Part shown: piece by piece, positions 34,925-43,176 of the stretch
Numbering within the stretch: position 1 is the stretch's first letter
Layout: each line of letters opens with the position of its first letter
Origin: SZUA-442 sp963759175
Lineage (GTDB): Bacteria; Actinomycetota; Acidimicrobiia; Spongiisociales; UBA5794
Reading direction: 5' to 3'
Assembly (NCBI GenBank): GCA_963759175.1
Contig: CAVWXP010000017.1
Span: 124,001 to 188,000, forward strand
DNA: 64,000 nucleotides
Notes under the pieces: model-generated
The model's input: the letters and a program-made list of their open reading frames with translations, nothing else
What the model was told of the DNA's origin: nothing
Databases searched by the model: none
Translations under genes and position numbers: made by a program

Positions 34925-35839
34925 ATGGTCAGGGTCATCGCCACGCTCGCTCTCGTCGGACTGCTCGCCGCTGCGTGCACGGCGAACGAGTCGGCCGAAG
35001 TGGTCACGTCCACCACGGTCGCGGCGCCGGTGACCACCCTGCCGCCCCCGTCGACCGCGACCACGACGTCGCCGGCGACCTCGACCTCGAGCACCACCAC
35101 GACGACGACCACCGCACCCATCGACTTCTCGTGCGATGTCACGGCGATGACGACCATCGAGGGGTACACGCAGGGATGCGAGGTGCTCGGCCTCACCATC
35201 CTCGCAGGCGAAGCGGTCGACCCCTCGGCGGTGGGCGGTGCGGCAGAGCGGGTGTTCCACATGCTCGCCCAACGCTCTGACCTCCAGGACGCACTGGTCG
35301 GCGCCGGCCTCTCGGGTCGGGTCATCGGCGAGGATCAACGGATCACGGACCTGCCGGAGTTCACCGAGCTGTACGACCAGTACCCGGGAACGGACTGGGA
35401 TCGGCGCGGTCGATCCTTCCCTGGGACGGATCTCGTCCCGGCGTTCGCCGGCGCCGAGGAGAACCTCCGCTGCCTCGAAGGCGATCGCTACGAGGGAGAG
35501 GATGAGTTCGTTCGGAGCTTCGCCCTCACGATCAAGCGTTTCGCCCTCGAGGCGGTCGATCCCGCGACGGTGCTCGCCATCGAACAGGCCTACGGACGAG
35601 CCATCGCCCAGGGCCTGTGGGAGAACACACTCGCCGAGATCAACGCCGACGAGTACTGGATGGAGGGGACGCAGTCCTACTTCGACGCCAACCTCGAGGA
35701 CACCGCCGAAGAACGCGAGCCGAACTCCGAGCACAACGCGGTCAACTCCCGCATCGAACTCGAGGAGTACGACGGACCGCTCTTCGCCATCGCCCAGTCG
35801 GTCTACGGCGACACCGAGTGGCGACCGACCTGCTCGTGA
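34925..35839 (+). CDS. Secreted lipoprotein resembling a gluzincin-like peptidase without its HExxH
   Basis: The 304-residue protein has a lipoprotein signal (GLLAAACTAN), a long serine/threonine stalk, then a domain with GRVIGEDQRITDLPEF, GAEENLRCLEGDRYEGEDEFVRSFALTIKRFAL and YWMEGTQSYFDAN. In similar proteins I recall HEFAHTIH at the place of RSFALTIKR and a glutamate ligand in xEGxQSYF. Here the HExxH is lost while the glutamate context is kept, so the protein is probably non-catalytic. The family assignment rests on pattern memory. It stands alone on the plus strand. Confidence 0.5.
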   Translation: MVRVIATLALVGLLAAACTANESAEVVTSTTVAAPVTTLPPPSTATTTSPATSTSSTTTTTTTAPIDFSCDVTAMTTIEGYTQGCEVLGLTILAGEAVDPSAVGGAAERVFHMLAQRSDLQDALVGAGLSGRVIGEDQRITDLPEFTELYDQYPGTDWDRRGRSFPGTDLVPAFAGAEENLRCLEGDRYEGEDEFVRSFALTIKRFALEAVDPATVLAIEQAYGRAIAQGLWENTLAEINADEYWMEGTQSYFDANLEDTAEEREPNSEHNAVNSRIELEEYDGPLFAIAQSVYGDTEWRPTCS

Positions 35840-35855
35840 GCGCAACCCATACTGC

Positions 35856-35903
35856 GAACCCAGGGTTCCAGTGACCGAATCCGAACCGCTGAACCCTGGG
35901 TTC
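35856..35903. terminator. Inverted repeat after the lipoprotein gene
   Basis: GAACCCAGGGTTC and its complement are separated by 22 bases, 16 bases after the stop. It could end the lipoprotein transcript, although the loop is long. Confidence 0.55.
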
Positions 35904-35937
35904 GCCCCGTATCTTGCTTGACGAAGTACCTATACCT

Positions 35938-35962
35938 TGATATCCTACGTTCCACGATATCA
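35938..35962. promoter_or_regulatory. TGATATC-N11-GATATCA operator, probably PadR
   Basis: A 7-bp-arm inverted repeat lies 30 bases upstream of the padR-like start in AT-rich promoter DNA. Autoregulation of the PadR-NfeD-SPFH operon is expected. Confidence 0.6.
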
Positions 35963-35992
35963 TGTAGAACCAGATAACACACGAGGCAAGGT

Positions 35993-36334
35993 ATGGCGCG
36001 TATGGATCATCGAAGCCAGCTTCTCAAAGGCGTGCTGGACATGTGCCTTCTCGCGATAATCAGCGAGGAGCCCAGTTATGGATACGAGATGGCCGACAAG
36101 TTGAGTTCGAGGGGTCTCCACCTCACGAGCGAGGGGTCCATCTACCCGACCCTCTCGAGGATGCAGCGTTCATCGCTCATCGAGGGGTTCTTCGTCGAAG
36201 CCGACGGATCCGGGCCGCCGAGGAAGTACTACCGCATCGCACCGGAAGGCGAACAACGCCTTGCGGAGTGGAAGGATGAATGGTCCAGCCTGCGTGACGG
36301 GGTGGACGAGGTGTTGAAGGGAGTGAACACGTGA
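35993..36334 (+). CDS. PadR-family transcriptional regulator
   Basis: The 113-residue winged-helix repressor contains LLKGVLDMCLLAIISEEPSYGYEMADKLSSRGLHLTSEGSIYPTLSRM...PPRKYYRIAPEGEQRL, the standard PadR signature. The stop overlaps the next start (ATGA). It probably represses its own operon through the repeat at 35938. Confidence 0.93.
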   Translation: MARMDHRSQLLKGVLDMCLLAIISEEPSYGYEMADKLSSRGLHLTSEGSIYPTLSRMQRSSLIEGFFVEADGSGPPRKYYRIAPEGEQRLAEWKDEWSSLRDGVDEVLKGVNT

Positions 36335-37143
36335 CAGATCTGACCATCGACCAGGTGGTGGACCGCTGCCGCACGTACTGGCTCGAGTCAGGTGTGTCGC
36401 CTGCGGCCACCGACGAGATGGCTGCCGAGCTCGGTGCGCATCTCAGCGAGGCACGCGGCGCCGGCAAGGCCGTCGAGGCCGTGACGGGAAGCGACATCGA
36501 GGAGTTCGCCGAGGAGTGGGCCGTCGCCTTCCGCGGACCGAAGCCGATCACGCCGCCGGCCGCCAAGCCGGGTACGCCCACTCCGCCCTCGATGCCACGG
36601 GACGAGAACCGACGCCCCGGATGGGCCCTGTGGACGGGCATCCTCGTGATGGTCGCACTCGTCAGCCTCGTGGCCGTGTTCGCCCCCAGGGAAGATTCCG
36701 GCGATCAGGGTGTCTGGATCGGCGTGTGGCTGGTCGCTGCAGGCCTCCTCGCCGTCGGCGAGATGTTGACCGCCGGGTTCTTCCTGCTGCCGTTCGCGAT
36801 CGGAGCAGCAGGAGCAGGCATCCTGGCCCTCGCCAACGTGGCCATCCCGTTCCAGATCATCACGTTCGTCGTGATCTCGGTGGTCGCCCTGTGGCTGCTC
36901 CAGGCATTCGCCCGCAAGGACGCCCATGGGCCTCTCATCCCCGTGGGAGCCGCACGGTACGTCGGCGCCACCGCCGTCGTCACCGAGCCGGTGAGCCAGT
37001 TCAACACCGGATGGGTGAAGATGGGTACCGAGGTCTGGCGCGCCACCACCGACGGCGGAAGCGAGATCAGCGTCGACACCGTGGTCAGGGTCGTCGAGGT
37101 GCGAGGGGCGCGCCTCGTCGTGGAGCCGAAACCAGAGTCGTGA
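36331..37143 (+). CDS. HAAS-like domain fused to NfeD-type membrane protein
   Basis: In this 270-residue protein, residues 1-68 (VVDRCRTYWLESGVSPAATDEMAAELGAHLSEA...) look like the small helical domain found in PadR-linked HAAS/DUF1700-type proteins. A proline linker follows, then four membrane helices (100-195) and a C-terminal NfeD OB-fold (VGATAVVTEPVSQFNTGWVKMGTEVWRATTDGG). NfeD proteins work with SPFH proteins, and one follows directly. The N-terminal fusion is unusual for NfeD. Confidence 0.82.
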   Translation: MTDLTIDQVVDRCRTYWLESGVSPAATDEMAAELGAHLSEARGAGKAVEAVTGSDIEEFAEEWAVAFRGPKPITPPAAKPGTPTPPSMPRDENRRPGWALWTGILVMVALVSLVAVFAPREDSGDQGVWIGVWLVAAGLLAVGEMLTAGFFLLPFAIGAAGAGILALANVAIPFQIITFVVISVVALWLLQAFARKDAHGPLIPVGAARYVGATAVVTEPVSQFNTGWVKMGTEVWRATTDGGSEISVDTVVRVVEVRGARLVVEPKPES

Positions 37144-37181
37144 AGTACACGGAGACACACAACATGAGGAAGGGGTAGCAC

Positions 37182-38141
37182 ATGGAAGCAGCAGCGATCG
37201 TTCTGGTCCTGATCATCGTGCTCATCATCTACGTAGCGCTGGCGATCAAGATCGTCCAGCAGTACGAGCAGGGACTCGTCGAGCGATTCGGTAGGTACCG
37301 CAAGACGCTCGATCCGGGATTCCAACTGATCGTGCCGTTCATCGAGAAGGTCCGCAAGATCGACATGCGTGAGCAGGTCGCGGACGTACCGCCGCAGGAA
37401 GTCATCACGAAGGACAACGTGGTGGTCACCGTCGACGCCGTCGTCTACTACCAGGCAACCGATCCCGTGAAGCTGGCGTACAACGTCGCGAGTTTCATCA
37501 TCGCCGCCACCAAGCTCGCACAGACCAACCTGCGTAACGTCGTGGGCGACATGGACCTCGACGAGGCGTTGACCTCTCGCGAGAAGATCAACACCGAGCT
37601 CCGCGTCATCCTCGACGAGGCAACCGACGTCTGGGGTACGAGGGTCGTGCGTGTCGAGATCCAAAGGATCGACCCGCCCGCCGATGTCACCGACGCCATG
37701 CACCGTCAGATGAAGGCCGAGCGCGATCGACGTGCCCAGGTCACCGAGGCCGAGGGTGAGAAGCGAGCCGCCATCCTGCGTGCCGAGGGCGTGAAGCAGT
37801 CGAGGATCCTCGACGCCGAGGGCCAGGCACAGGCGATCAAGGAAGTCGCAGACGCCGAGCGGTACCAGAAGGAAACCGTGGCAGAGGGTGAAGGACGGGC
37901 CATCGAGCGAGTCTTCTCAGCCATCCACACCGGCGATCCGACGCCGGATCTCATCGCCATCCGGTACCTCGAAGCCCTCCAGGGCATCGCGGACGGGCAG
38001 GCATCGAAGATCTACCTGCCGCTCGAGACAGCCGGTGTGCTGTCGAGCATCGGGGCGATCGGAGAGCTCTTCAGCGAGTCCCAGCGCGAAGCTGCGACCG
38101 AGAGCCGCAAGAAGACATCGGGCCCGACCTACGGGACCTGA
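37182..38141 (+). CDS. SPFH/stomatin-family membrane protein (QmcA-like)
   Basis: The 319-residue protein has an N-terminal membrane hairpin (3-25), a band-7 domain (VQQYEQGLVERFGRYRKTLDPGFQLIVPFIEKVRKIDMREQ...) and a long alanine/glutamate coiled coil that drives ring formation, ending in a short tail. It probably scaffolds membrane microdomains or FtsH-type proteolysis with the NfeD partner encoded just upstream. Confidence 0.93.
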   Translation: MEAAAIVLVLIIVLIIYVALAIKIVQQYEQGLVERFGRYRKTLDPGFQLIVPFIEKVRKIDMREQVADVPPQEVITKDNVVVTVDAVVYYQATDPVKLAYNVASFIIAATKLAQTNLRNVVGDMDLDEALTSREKINTELRVILDEATDVWGTRVVRVEIQRIDPPADVTDAMHRQMKAERDRRAQVTEAEGEKRAAILRAEGVKQSRILDAEGQAQAIKEVADAERYQKETVAEGEGRAIERVFSAIHTGDPTPDLIAIRYLEALQGIADGQASKIYLPLETAGVLSSIGAIGELFSESQREAATESRKKTSGPTYGT

Positions 38142-38165
38142 CCCCGACCAAGCCACGAACGAACG

Positions 38166-38192
38166 AAGGGGAGCGGCGAGTCCGCTCCCCTT
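38166..38192. terminator. Hairpin terminator of the SPFH operon
   Basis: An 11-bp stem AAGGGGAGCGG with a CGAGT loop starts 24 bases after the stop. Confidence 0.78.
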
Positions 38193-38213
38193 CCGCGTGC
38201 GCTAGCGACTCGG

Positions 38214-38246
38214 CTCATAGCTCATAGCTCATGGCTCACTGCTCGA
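38214..38246. repeat. Heptamer array at the sufE stop
   Basis: Four to five GAGC(T/C)ATGAGC-type units (minus sense). The sufE stop TGA (38229-38231) is inside the array. Confidence 0.75.
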
Positions 38247-38660
38247 CCCTTCCCTGATCTGACGCTTGATCCGACCCAGGATCGCCCCCATGCCACGCAG
38301 CCGCAGCGGGGTTACGACCTCCTCGAGGCCCATGTCGTAGAAGAAGTCGTCGGGGACGTCGAGGATGACATCGGCTTGCTCGCCGTCGAGCCCGTCGAGC
38401 AGGATCCCTGCGAAGCCGCGCACCGTCGGCGCTTCCCGCGGTGCGTCGAAGTACAGCGAGACGGCGCCATCGTCGGCGATCTCGGTGGCCACGAAGAAGG
38501 GTGACTGGCACTCGTGGACCTGTTCGAGGTCACCCGTGGCCATGCCCTCGGGAAGTGGCGGGATCCTATTCGCGTAGTCGAGCATGGCCTCGACGCGGAT
38601 GTTCTTCGGCGAGGACCGCATCAGGCGGACGATCTGATCGAGCTTCGGGGGAAGCGCCAT
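38229..38660 (-). CDS. sufE: SufE-like sulfur acceptor protein
   Basis: The 143-residue protein has the sulfur-accepting cysteine C51 in VHECQSPFFV and the conserved core LDYANRIPPLPEG...RGFAGILLDGLDG. It takes persulfide from a cysteine desulfurase for Fe-S or other sulfur transfer. It is divergent from the sulfurtransferase gene, as in the mycobacterial sseA-sufE pair. The Fe-S-rich fusion at 21366 shows that the cell needs such supply. Confidence 0.9.
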   Translation of the reverse strand: MALPPKLDQIVRLMRSSPKNIRVEAMLDYANRIPPLPEGMATGDLEQVHECQSPFFVATEIADDGAVSLYFDAPREAPTVRGFAGILLDGLDGEQADVILDVPDDFFYDMGLEEVVTPLRLRGMGAILGRIKRQIREGSSSEP

Positions 38661-38756
38661 TGGTGCTCCAGGGGTCGCGTGAAACCGGAATTCTACCTAT
38701 GGCGGTAGTGGTTAACTACGGGGCAACGCAATCCGTGCCGCAGCGAAAGGGTGACC

Positions 38757-39629
38757 ATGACCGCCACCGACCCGAATCCCAAGTTCTCTGCCTACGACAA
38801 CCCGGCGATCCTCGTGTCCACCGCCTGGGTGGCCGAGCATCTCGATGACCCCGACATCGTGATCGTGGAGTCCGATGAGGACGTCCTCCTCTACGAGACG
38901 GGACACATTCCCGGCGCCGTCAAGATCGACTGGCACGCCGACCTCAACGATCCGGTCGTGCGCGACTACCTCGATGCGGATGCCTTCGCCTCGCTGATGT
39001 CCTCCAAGGGCATCGCCCCAGACACCACGGTCGTGTTCTACGGCGACAACTTCAACTGGTGGGCGTCGTATGCGCTGTGGGTGTTCTCCCTGTTCGGGCA
39101 CGCCGATGTCCGCCTCCTCGACGGTGGCCGCCAGAAGTGGGTGGCCGAAGGCCGCGATCTGACGCTCGACGTGCCAGACCGCCCCGCCACGGACTACCCC
39201 GCCCCCACACGTGACGATGCTCCGATCCGTGCTTTCATCGACGACACGGTCGCCCACAGCGCGGCCCGTATGCCACTGATCGATGTGCGTTCGCCCGAGG
39301 AGTTCTCGGGCGAACGCATGCACATGCCCGACTACCCCAACGAGGGCGCCCTGCGCGGTGGCCACGTTCCCGGCGCCGCCAATGTGCCGTGGAAGCGAGC
39401 CGCGGCCGACGACGGCACATTCCGCACGCGGGACGAGCTGGAAGCCATCTACGAGGGTGAAGCCGGCTTGTCGAGCAGCGATGACGTCATCACCTACTGC
39501 CGTATCGGCGAGCGGTCCAGCCACACGTGGTTCGTCCTCACCCATCTGTTGGGCTACCCGAAGGTGCGCAACTACGACGGGTCGTGGACCGAGTACGGCA
39601 ACGCGGTGCGGGTCCCGATCGAGAAGTGA
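38757..39629 (+). CDS. sseA: Thiosulfate/3-mercaptopyruvate sulfurtransferase (double rhodanese)
   Basis: The 290-residue protein has two rhodanese domains: an inactive N-terminal one (GHIPGAVKIDWHADLND) and an active C-terminal one with C248 in YCRIGERS, where CRxGxR fits thiosulfate sulfurtransferases. An AAAGGG site precedes the ATG at 38757; a GTG two codons earlier is less likely. Pairing with sufE suggests a role in sulfur trafficking or cyanide and thiosulfate detoxification. Confidence 0.92.
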   Translation: MTATDPNPKFSAYDNPAILVSTAWVAEHLDDPDIVIVESDEDVLLYETGHIPGAVKIDWHADLNDPVVRDYLDADAFASLMSSKGIAPDTTVVFYGDNFNWWASYALWVFSLFGHADVRLLDGGRQKWVAEGRDLTLDVPDRPATDYPAPTRDDAPIRAFIDDTVAHSAARMPLIDVRSPEEFSGERMHMPDYPNEGALRGGHVPGAANVPWKRAAADDGTFRTRDELEAIYEGEAGLSSSDDVITYCRIGERSSHTWFVLTHLLGYPKVRNYDGSWTEYGNAVRVPIEK

Positions 39630-39666
39630 GTCCGGGCGGCCAACGGCCTCCCGAGGCTCGCCGCTC

Positions 39667-40905
39667 CTACTCCACGTAGGCGATGGTCGTCGATGCGTGG
39701 GGAAGGACCGCGACCCTGGTGCCGGGCACCACGACGTCGTCGACCGCTGCCTGGAGGTTCGGAGCCGCCTCGAGCAACAGCCGTCGCGTCAACTGATCAG
39801 TCATGTCCGAGCACACCACGAGGCGAGCATCGACACTGTCGCGTGCGATCTGGAACGCCTTGTGCGGGCCGATCCGGAAACCCTCCCTCTCGAAGGCATC
39901 GAGCACATCCTGCTGGGATGTGCGGGCCGCCACCCACTCCTCGTATGCCGTGCTCCCTGACCCCTCACCGCAGGCAGCAGCGAGCACGATCGTGCCGCCC
40001 GGGCGGACGATCCCGGCAGCGGATGAGACCGCCTTCTGGGACTGGTAGACGTTGATGTCCTTCGGGTGACCACCCGGCGAGGTCACGACCACGTCATACG
40101 GCTCCCCTACCCCGACCTGGCTGTGGGCGCGCACGAGCGGCGTACCTGCCTCCATGACCGCAACCGGTTCGCCGGCCAGGACTTCCACGATGCGCCGCTG
40201 CGAGTCCAGGATGACATTGAGTGCCAGATCGATTCCGAACTTGGCACCGATCTCCTCGATGTCCTGGCGCGCCGGGTTGGTGGCATAGGTGCCGATACGC
40301 GACGCGGGATCGGCCATCCATGCGTGGTTGTGGTTGATCGTATCGAGCCCCGCAAGACCGATCGCGGCGCTCTTGACACCGCCGGAGTAGCCGGCGAACT
40401 GGTGGGGCTCGATGGTGCCGACGACGATCCGCAGATCCGATTCGATGAACCCTCGATTCACGTGTACCGGGGTCCCACGCGATGTCTCGCCGAGCTCCAC
40501 GAGATCCCCAGAGCGGGCATCGTGCGACACCACGCGGTACCGGTCGAGCACCTCTTGCGGGAGGATCTCCGCGAACTCCGACGCAACCATGGGTGCATGA
40601 CCGCCCACAGCCACGAAGAAGGTGATTGCGTCGTCGGCGATCCCGGCTGCGGCGAGACGCTCGAGCAATGGAGGCAGCAGTTGGCCGTGGGGAACCGGCC
40701 GCGTCTTGTCGTTGACGGCGATCGCAACGGAGGATGCACCACGCCATGCGAAGTCGCCGACGGGATCGTCGAGCGCCCGGTGGACCTCCCCCACCGGGTC
40801 GGCCGCCGGGTCGGCTCCTGCGAGATCGATGACGTCGACCACGACATCATCGGGCACATCAGCCGCAACGGAGAACCGGCCGTAGGGAACGCGGATCTGG
40901 GTCAC
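39667..40905 (-). CDS. larA: LarA-family nickel-pincer racemase/epimerase
   Basis: The 412-residue protein starts at GTG 40905. Catalytic and cofactor residues of LarA are recognisable by motif and spacing: D66 and R69 in NDKTRP, H103 in VGGHAPM, H168 in GTIEPHQFAG and K178 in GGVKSA, the lysine that carries the pincer cofactor. LarA homologues racemise or epimerise 2-hydroxy acids. No cofactor genes larB, larC or larE are in the window. It follows a UxaA-type dehydratase pair on the same strand, which points to a hydroxy-acid pathway. Confidence 0.87.
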   Translation of the reverse strand: MTQIRVPYGRFSVAADVPDDVVVDVIDLAGADPAADPVGEVHRALDDPVGDFAWRGASSVAIAVNDKTRPVPHGQLLPPLLERLAAAGIADDAITFFVAVGGHAPMVASEFAEILPQEVLDRYRVVSHDARSGDLVELGETSRGTPVHVNRGFIESDLRIVVGTIEPHQFAGYSGGVKSAAIGLAGLDTINHNHAWMADPASRIGTYATNPARQDIEEIGAKFGIDLALNVILDSQRRIVEVLAGEPVAVMEAGTPLVRAHSQVGVGEPYDVVVTSPGGHPKDINVYQSQKAVSSAAGIVRPGGTIVLAAACGEGSGSTAYEEWVAARTSQQDVLDAFEREGFRIGPHKAFQIARDSVDARLVVCSDMTDQLTRRLLLEAAPNLQAAVDDVVVPGTRVAVLPHASTTIAYVE

Positions 40906-40969
40906 GATGCACCGCTCGGTGGGGCACCGATCGTCGGTCGATCGGCAACCGGGCCCGCGCCCACGCGCC

Positions 40970-40995
40970 CGAGGGCCCGACGGTGCGGGCCCTCG
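40970..40995. terminator. Hairpin between the UxaA-type gene and larA
   Basis: A 10-bp stem CGAGGGCCCG with a 6-base loop lies 23 bases after the dehydratase stop, so larA may be transcribed partly from its own start. Confidence 0.65.
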
Positions 40996-41017
40996 TGGCA
41001 AACGGCGGATTCCGGGT

Positions 41018-42187
41018 TCACGCGCTCTGGTAGAGCTTGGTGATGATGAACTCCTGATGGCCCAGTGCTTCGGCGGCGGTCATGCGGCCGTTGCACGTCC
41101 GTACCACCATGTCGATCAGGGCGTCTCCTGCCTCGTCGAGGTTCATCTCCCTTCGCAACAGGCCAGACACGTCGACATCGACGTGCTCGCCCATCACGAC
41201 AGCCGTCTTCGGGTTGGCCGTGATCTTGATCACGGGCACGATCGGGTTGCCGATGATGTTCCCCTGACCGGTCGTGAAGAGGTGCAACGGGAATCCCGCC
41301 GCAGCCTGGAGGGTGACGCACTCGGCGGCCGCCGACGACGTGTCCATGAAGTACAGGCCCGGACCCTTCGTCGGCGGCTGGGCGGGTTCCAGCACATCGA
41401 TGTAGTTGGTCTCCTTGCCGATCTTCTGGAGGTTCCCGAACGCCTTCTCCTCGATGGTGCTCAGACCGCCGGCGATGTTGCCCTTGGTCGGCTGGCTCTC
41501 GGAGAGATCGTCGGTCTTGTGCCTCATGATCATGTCGTTGTACGCGTTCCAGGTGGCCAGGAACTTGTCCCGCACCTCGGGTGTGGCGGCACGATCTGCG
41601 GCAACCATCTCGGCGCCGGTGATCTCGGATGTCTCGCCGAAGCACGTGTACTGACCGAGTGGCGTCAGCTTGTCGATCAGGTTGCCGACGGTGGGATTCG
41701 ATCCCAGACCCGAGGTGGTATCCGATTCACCGCACTTCGCCGCGATCCACACATCGGACAGCGGCATCTCCTCGCGCTGCAACTCGGTTGCCCAGTGCAC
41801 GAACTCCTTGGCCTTGTGCGACGCCTGGCGAGCGGTCTCGAGTTCGCCCTGGCCCTCGATCGAGAATCCGGCCACCGGCTTTCCCGTGGCGGCGATCCCG
41901 TCGACGACGCGCTGGGTCCATCCGGGCTCGATCCCGATAACCACGGCAGCGGCGACGTTGGGATTGGAACCGGTTCCGATCAGCGTCTGGAACGTCAGCT
42001 CGAGGTCGGCACCGAACTGCAGCCGACCGTAGGCATGGGGCAGGGCGAGGGTGCCCTGGATGTTGGATGCCACCTTCTCGGCACATGCATTCGAGATGTC
42101 GTCGATCGGCAGCACGATCACGTGGTTGCGGATTCCGACGCGACCGTTCTCACGTCGATAGGCCATCACGGTACGGGGTTCAACCAT
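41018..42187 (-). CDS. UxaA-family dehydratase/lyase, large subunit
   Basis: The 389-residue protein matches the C-terminal catalytic part of altronate/galactarate dehydratases and (2R)-sulfolactate sulfo-lyase: RENGRVGIRNHVIVLP at the start, GIEPGWTQRV, AAKCGESDTTSGLGSNPTVG, and a late GQGNIIGNPIVPVIKITANP. These enzymes use iron and remove water (or sulfite) from a 2-hydroxy acid. Its small subunit is the next gene upstream, 11 bases away. The substrate cannot be chosen from sequence. Confidence 0.85.
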   Translation of the reverse strand: MVEPRTVMAYRRENGRVGIRNHVIVLPIDDISNACAEKVASNIQGTLALPHAYGRLQFGADLELTFQTLIGTGSNPNVAAAVVIGIEPGWTQRVVDGIAATGKPVAGFSIEGQGELETARQASHKAKEFVHWATELQREEMPLSDVWIAAKCGESDTTSGLGSNPTVGNLIDKLTPLGQYTCFGETSEITGAEMVAADRAATPEVRDKFLATWNAYNDMIMRHKTDDLSESQPTKGNIAGGLSTIEEKAFGNLQKIGKETNYIDVLEPAQPPTKGPGLYFMDTSSAAAECVTLQAAAGFPLHLFTTGQGNIIGNPIVPVIKITANPKTAVVMGEHVDVDVSGLLRREMNLDEAGDALIDMVVRTCNGRMTAAEALGHQEFIITKLYQSA

Positions 42188-42198
42188 TCGATTCGCTC

Positions 42199-42483
42199 CT
42201 ACCACTTCTTGGTCTTGAGGTTGTGGACGTGGATGTGCCCGCCACGCGAGCACGGCGCGACGATGCGGCCGATGTCGTGGCCGTATTTGATGACCGTGTC
42301 GCCCTCGACGACGTCCGTCAGCGCGATCTTGTGGCCGAGCGGGATCGGGTCGAGCGAGGTGACCGTGACGGTCTCGTCGGTGTCCATCACCCAGCAGGTC
42401 AGTTCCCGGCCTGCCTCGATGCCTTCGACCACGGCGACTCCAACGGTGTCGACGTGATCGTGAATCAGAATCTCCGGCGTCAT
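42199..42483 (-). CDS. UxaA-family small subunit (SAF domain)
   Basis: The 94-residue SAF-fold protein (ILIHDHVDTVGVAVVEGIEAGRELTCW; IPLGHKIALTDVVEGDTVIKYGHDIGRI) corresponds to the N-terminal domain of altronate dehydratase or SuyA. It is first in the leftward dehydratase operon. The 228-base gap upstream, shared with a divergent DUF1801 gene, must hold both promoters; I see no clear operator there. Confidence 0.85.
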   Translation of the reverse strand: MTPEILIHDHVDTVGVAVVEGIEAGRELTCWVMDTDETVTVTSLDPIPLGHKIALTDVVEGDTVIKYGHDIGRIVAPCSRGGHIHVHNLKTKKW

Positions 42484-42711
42484 TGCGCCCCCAATCGTCT
42501 GGATGGAGAGTTGTCGAACCCACCCGTACGAGGGCGGGTCGGGGCGTCGGTTCCCCGACACCGCGCACACCCCATTCTGCCAGATCACGGGAGCACGAAA
42601 GCGGGAGGGTCTCGGCGCGTTCGCCGTCCGGCCGGGCCCCGACGGTCGCACCCTTGCCGTCGATCCCAGCACGTCAGGCACGCACCCGTCAGGGTCGCGT
42701 AGGATCGACGC

Positions 42712-43143
42712 ATGGCTGAACCCAAGACCCAACGCAACGACGGCGATGTGGATGCCTTCCTCGCATCGGTGGACAACGACCGACGCAGGCGCGACGCCAC
42801 AACCGTGTGCGAGATCATGACGCGACTGTCGGGTAGCGAGCCCGCGATGTGGGGATCGTCGATCGTCGGATTCGGCGAACACCACTACACGAACGGATCG
42901 GGCAAGCGATCGACGTGGATGAGGATCGGGTTCTCACCGCGCAAGCAGGCGCTCACGCTCTACATCATGGACGGCTTCGACGCCTACGACGCCCTGCTGG
43001 AGCAGCTCGGACCCCACAGCACCGGACGGGCCTGCCTGTACATCAAGGATCTCGAGCAGGTCGACCGTGCAGTCCTCGAGACCCTCATCGTGGCATCACT
43101 CGACCACATGGCTGACCAGGACCTGGGCAACGACTCCCCTTGA
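42712..43143 (+). CDS. DUF1801 domain protein
   Basis: The 143-residue protein has the family pattern DVDAFLASVDNDRRRRDATTVCEIM...PAMWGSSIVGFGEHHY...MRIGFSPRKQALTLYIMDGF. The fold is YdhG-like with unknown activity. The stop codon overlaps the -35 box of the next promoter. Confidence 0.85.
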   Translation: MAEPKTQRNDGDVDAFLASVDNDRRRRDATTVCEIMTRLSGSEPAMWGSSIVGFGEHHYTNGSGKRSTWMRIGFSPRKQALTLYIMDGFDAYDALLEQLGPHSTGRACLYIKDLEQVDRAVLETLIVASLDHMADQDLGNDSP

Positions 43144-43169
43144 CAGGTAAGTAGTTACTTACCTATAGT
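43140..43169 (+). promoter_or_regulatory. Promoter with palindromic ArsR-type operator
   Basis: A perfect TTGACA (43140-43145), an 18-base spacer and TATAGT (43164-43169). The spacer holds AGGTAAGTA-GT-TACTTACCT (43145-43164). The ATG at 43177 lies seven bases after the -10 box, so the transcript should be leaderless. Confidence 0.8.
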
Positions 43170-43176
43170 TTCGTCC

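Noticed and set aside
34673..35845. Long upstream extension of sigma 3, containing LEFDAGVDRV-type sequence
   Set aside because: It runs through a hairpin, repeat copy 5 and the opposite strand of the lipoprotein gene; sigma homology begins only at the ATG at 34672.
42484..42711. Possible operator in the gap between the UxaA small subunit and DUF1801 genes
   Set aside because: I found no palindrome or promoter pair strong enough to report.
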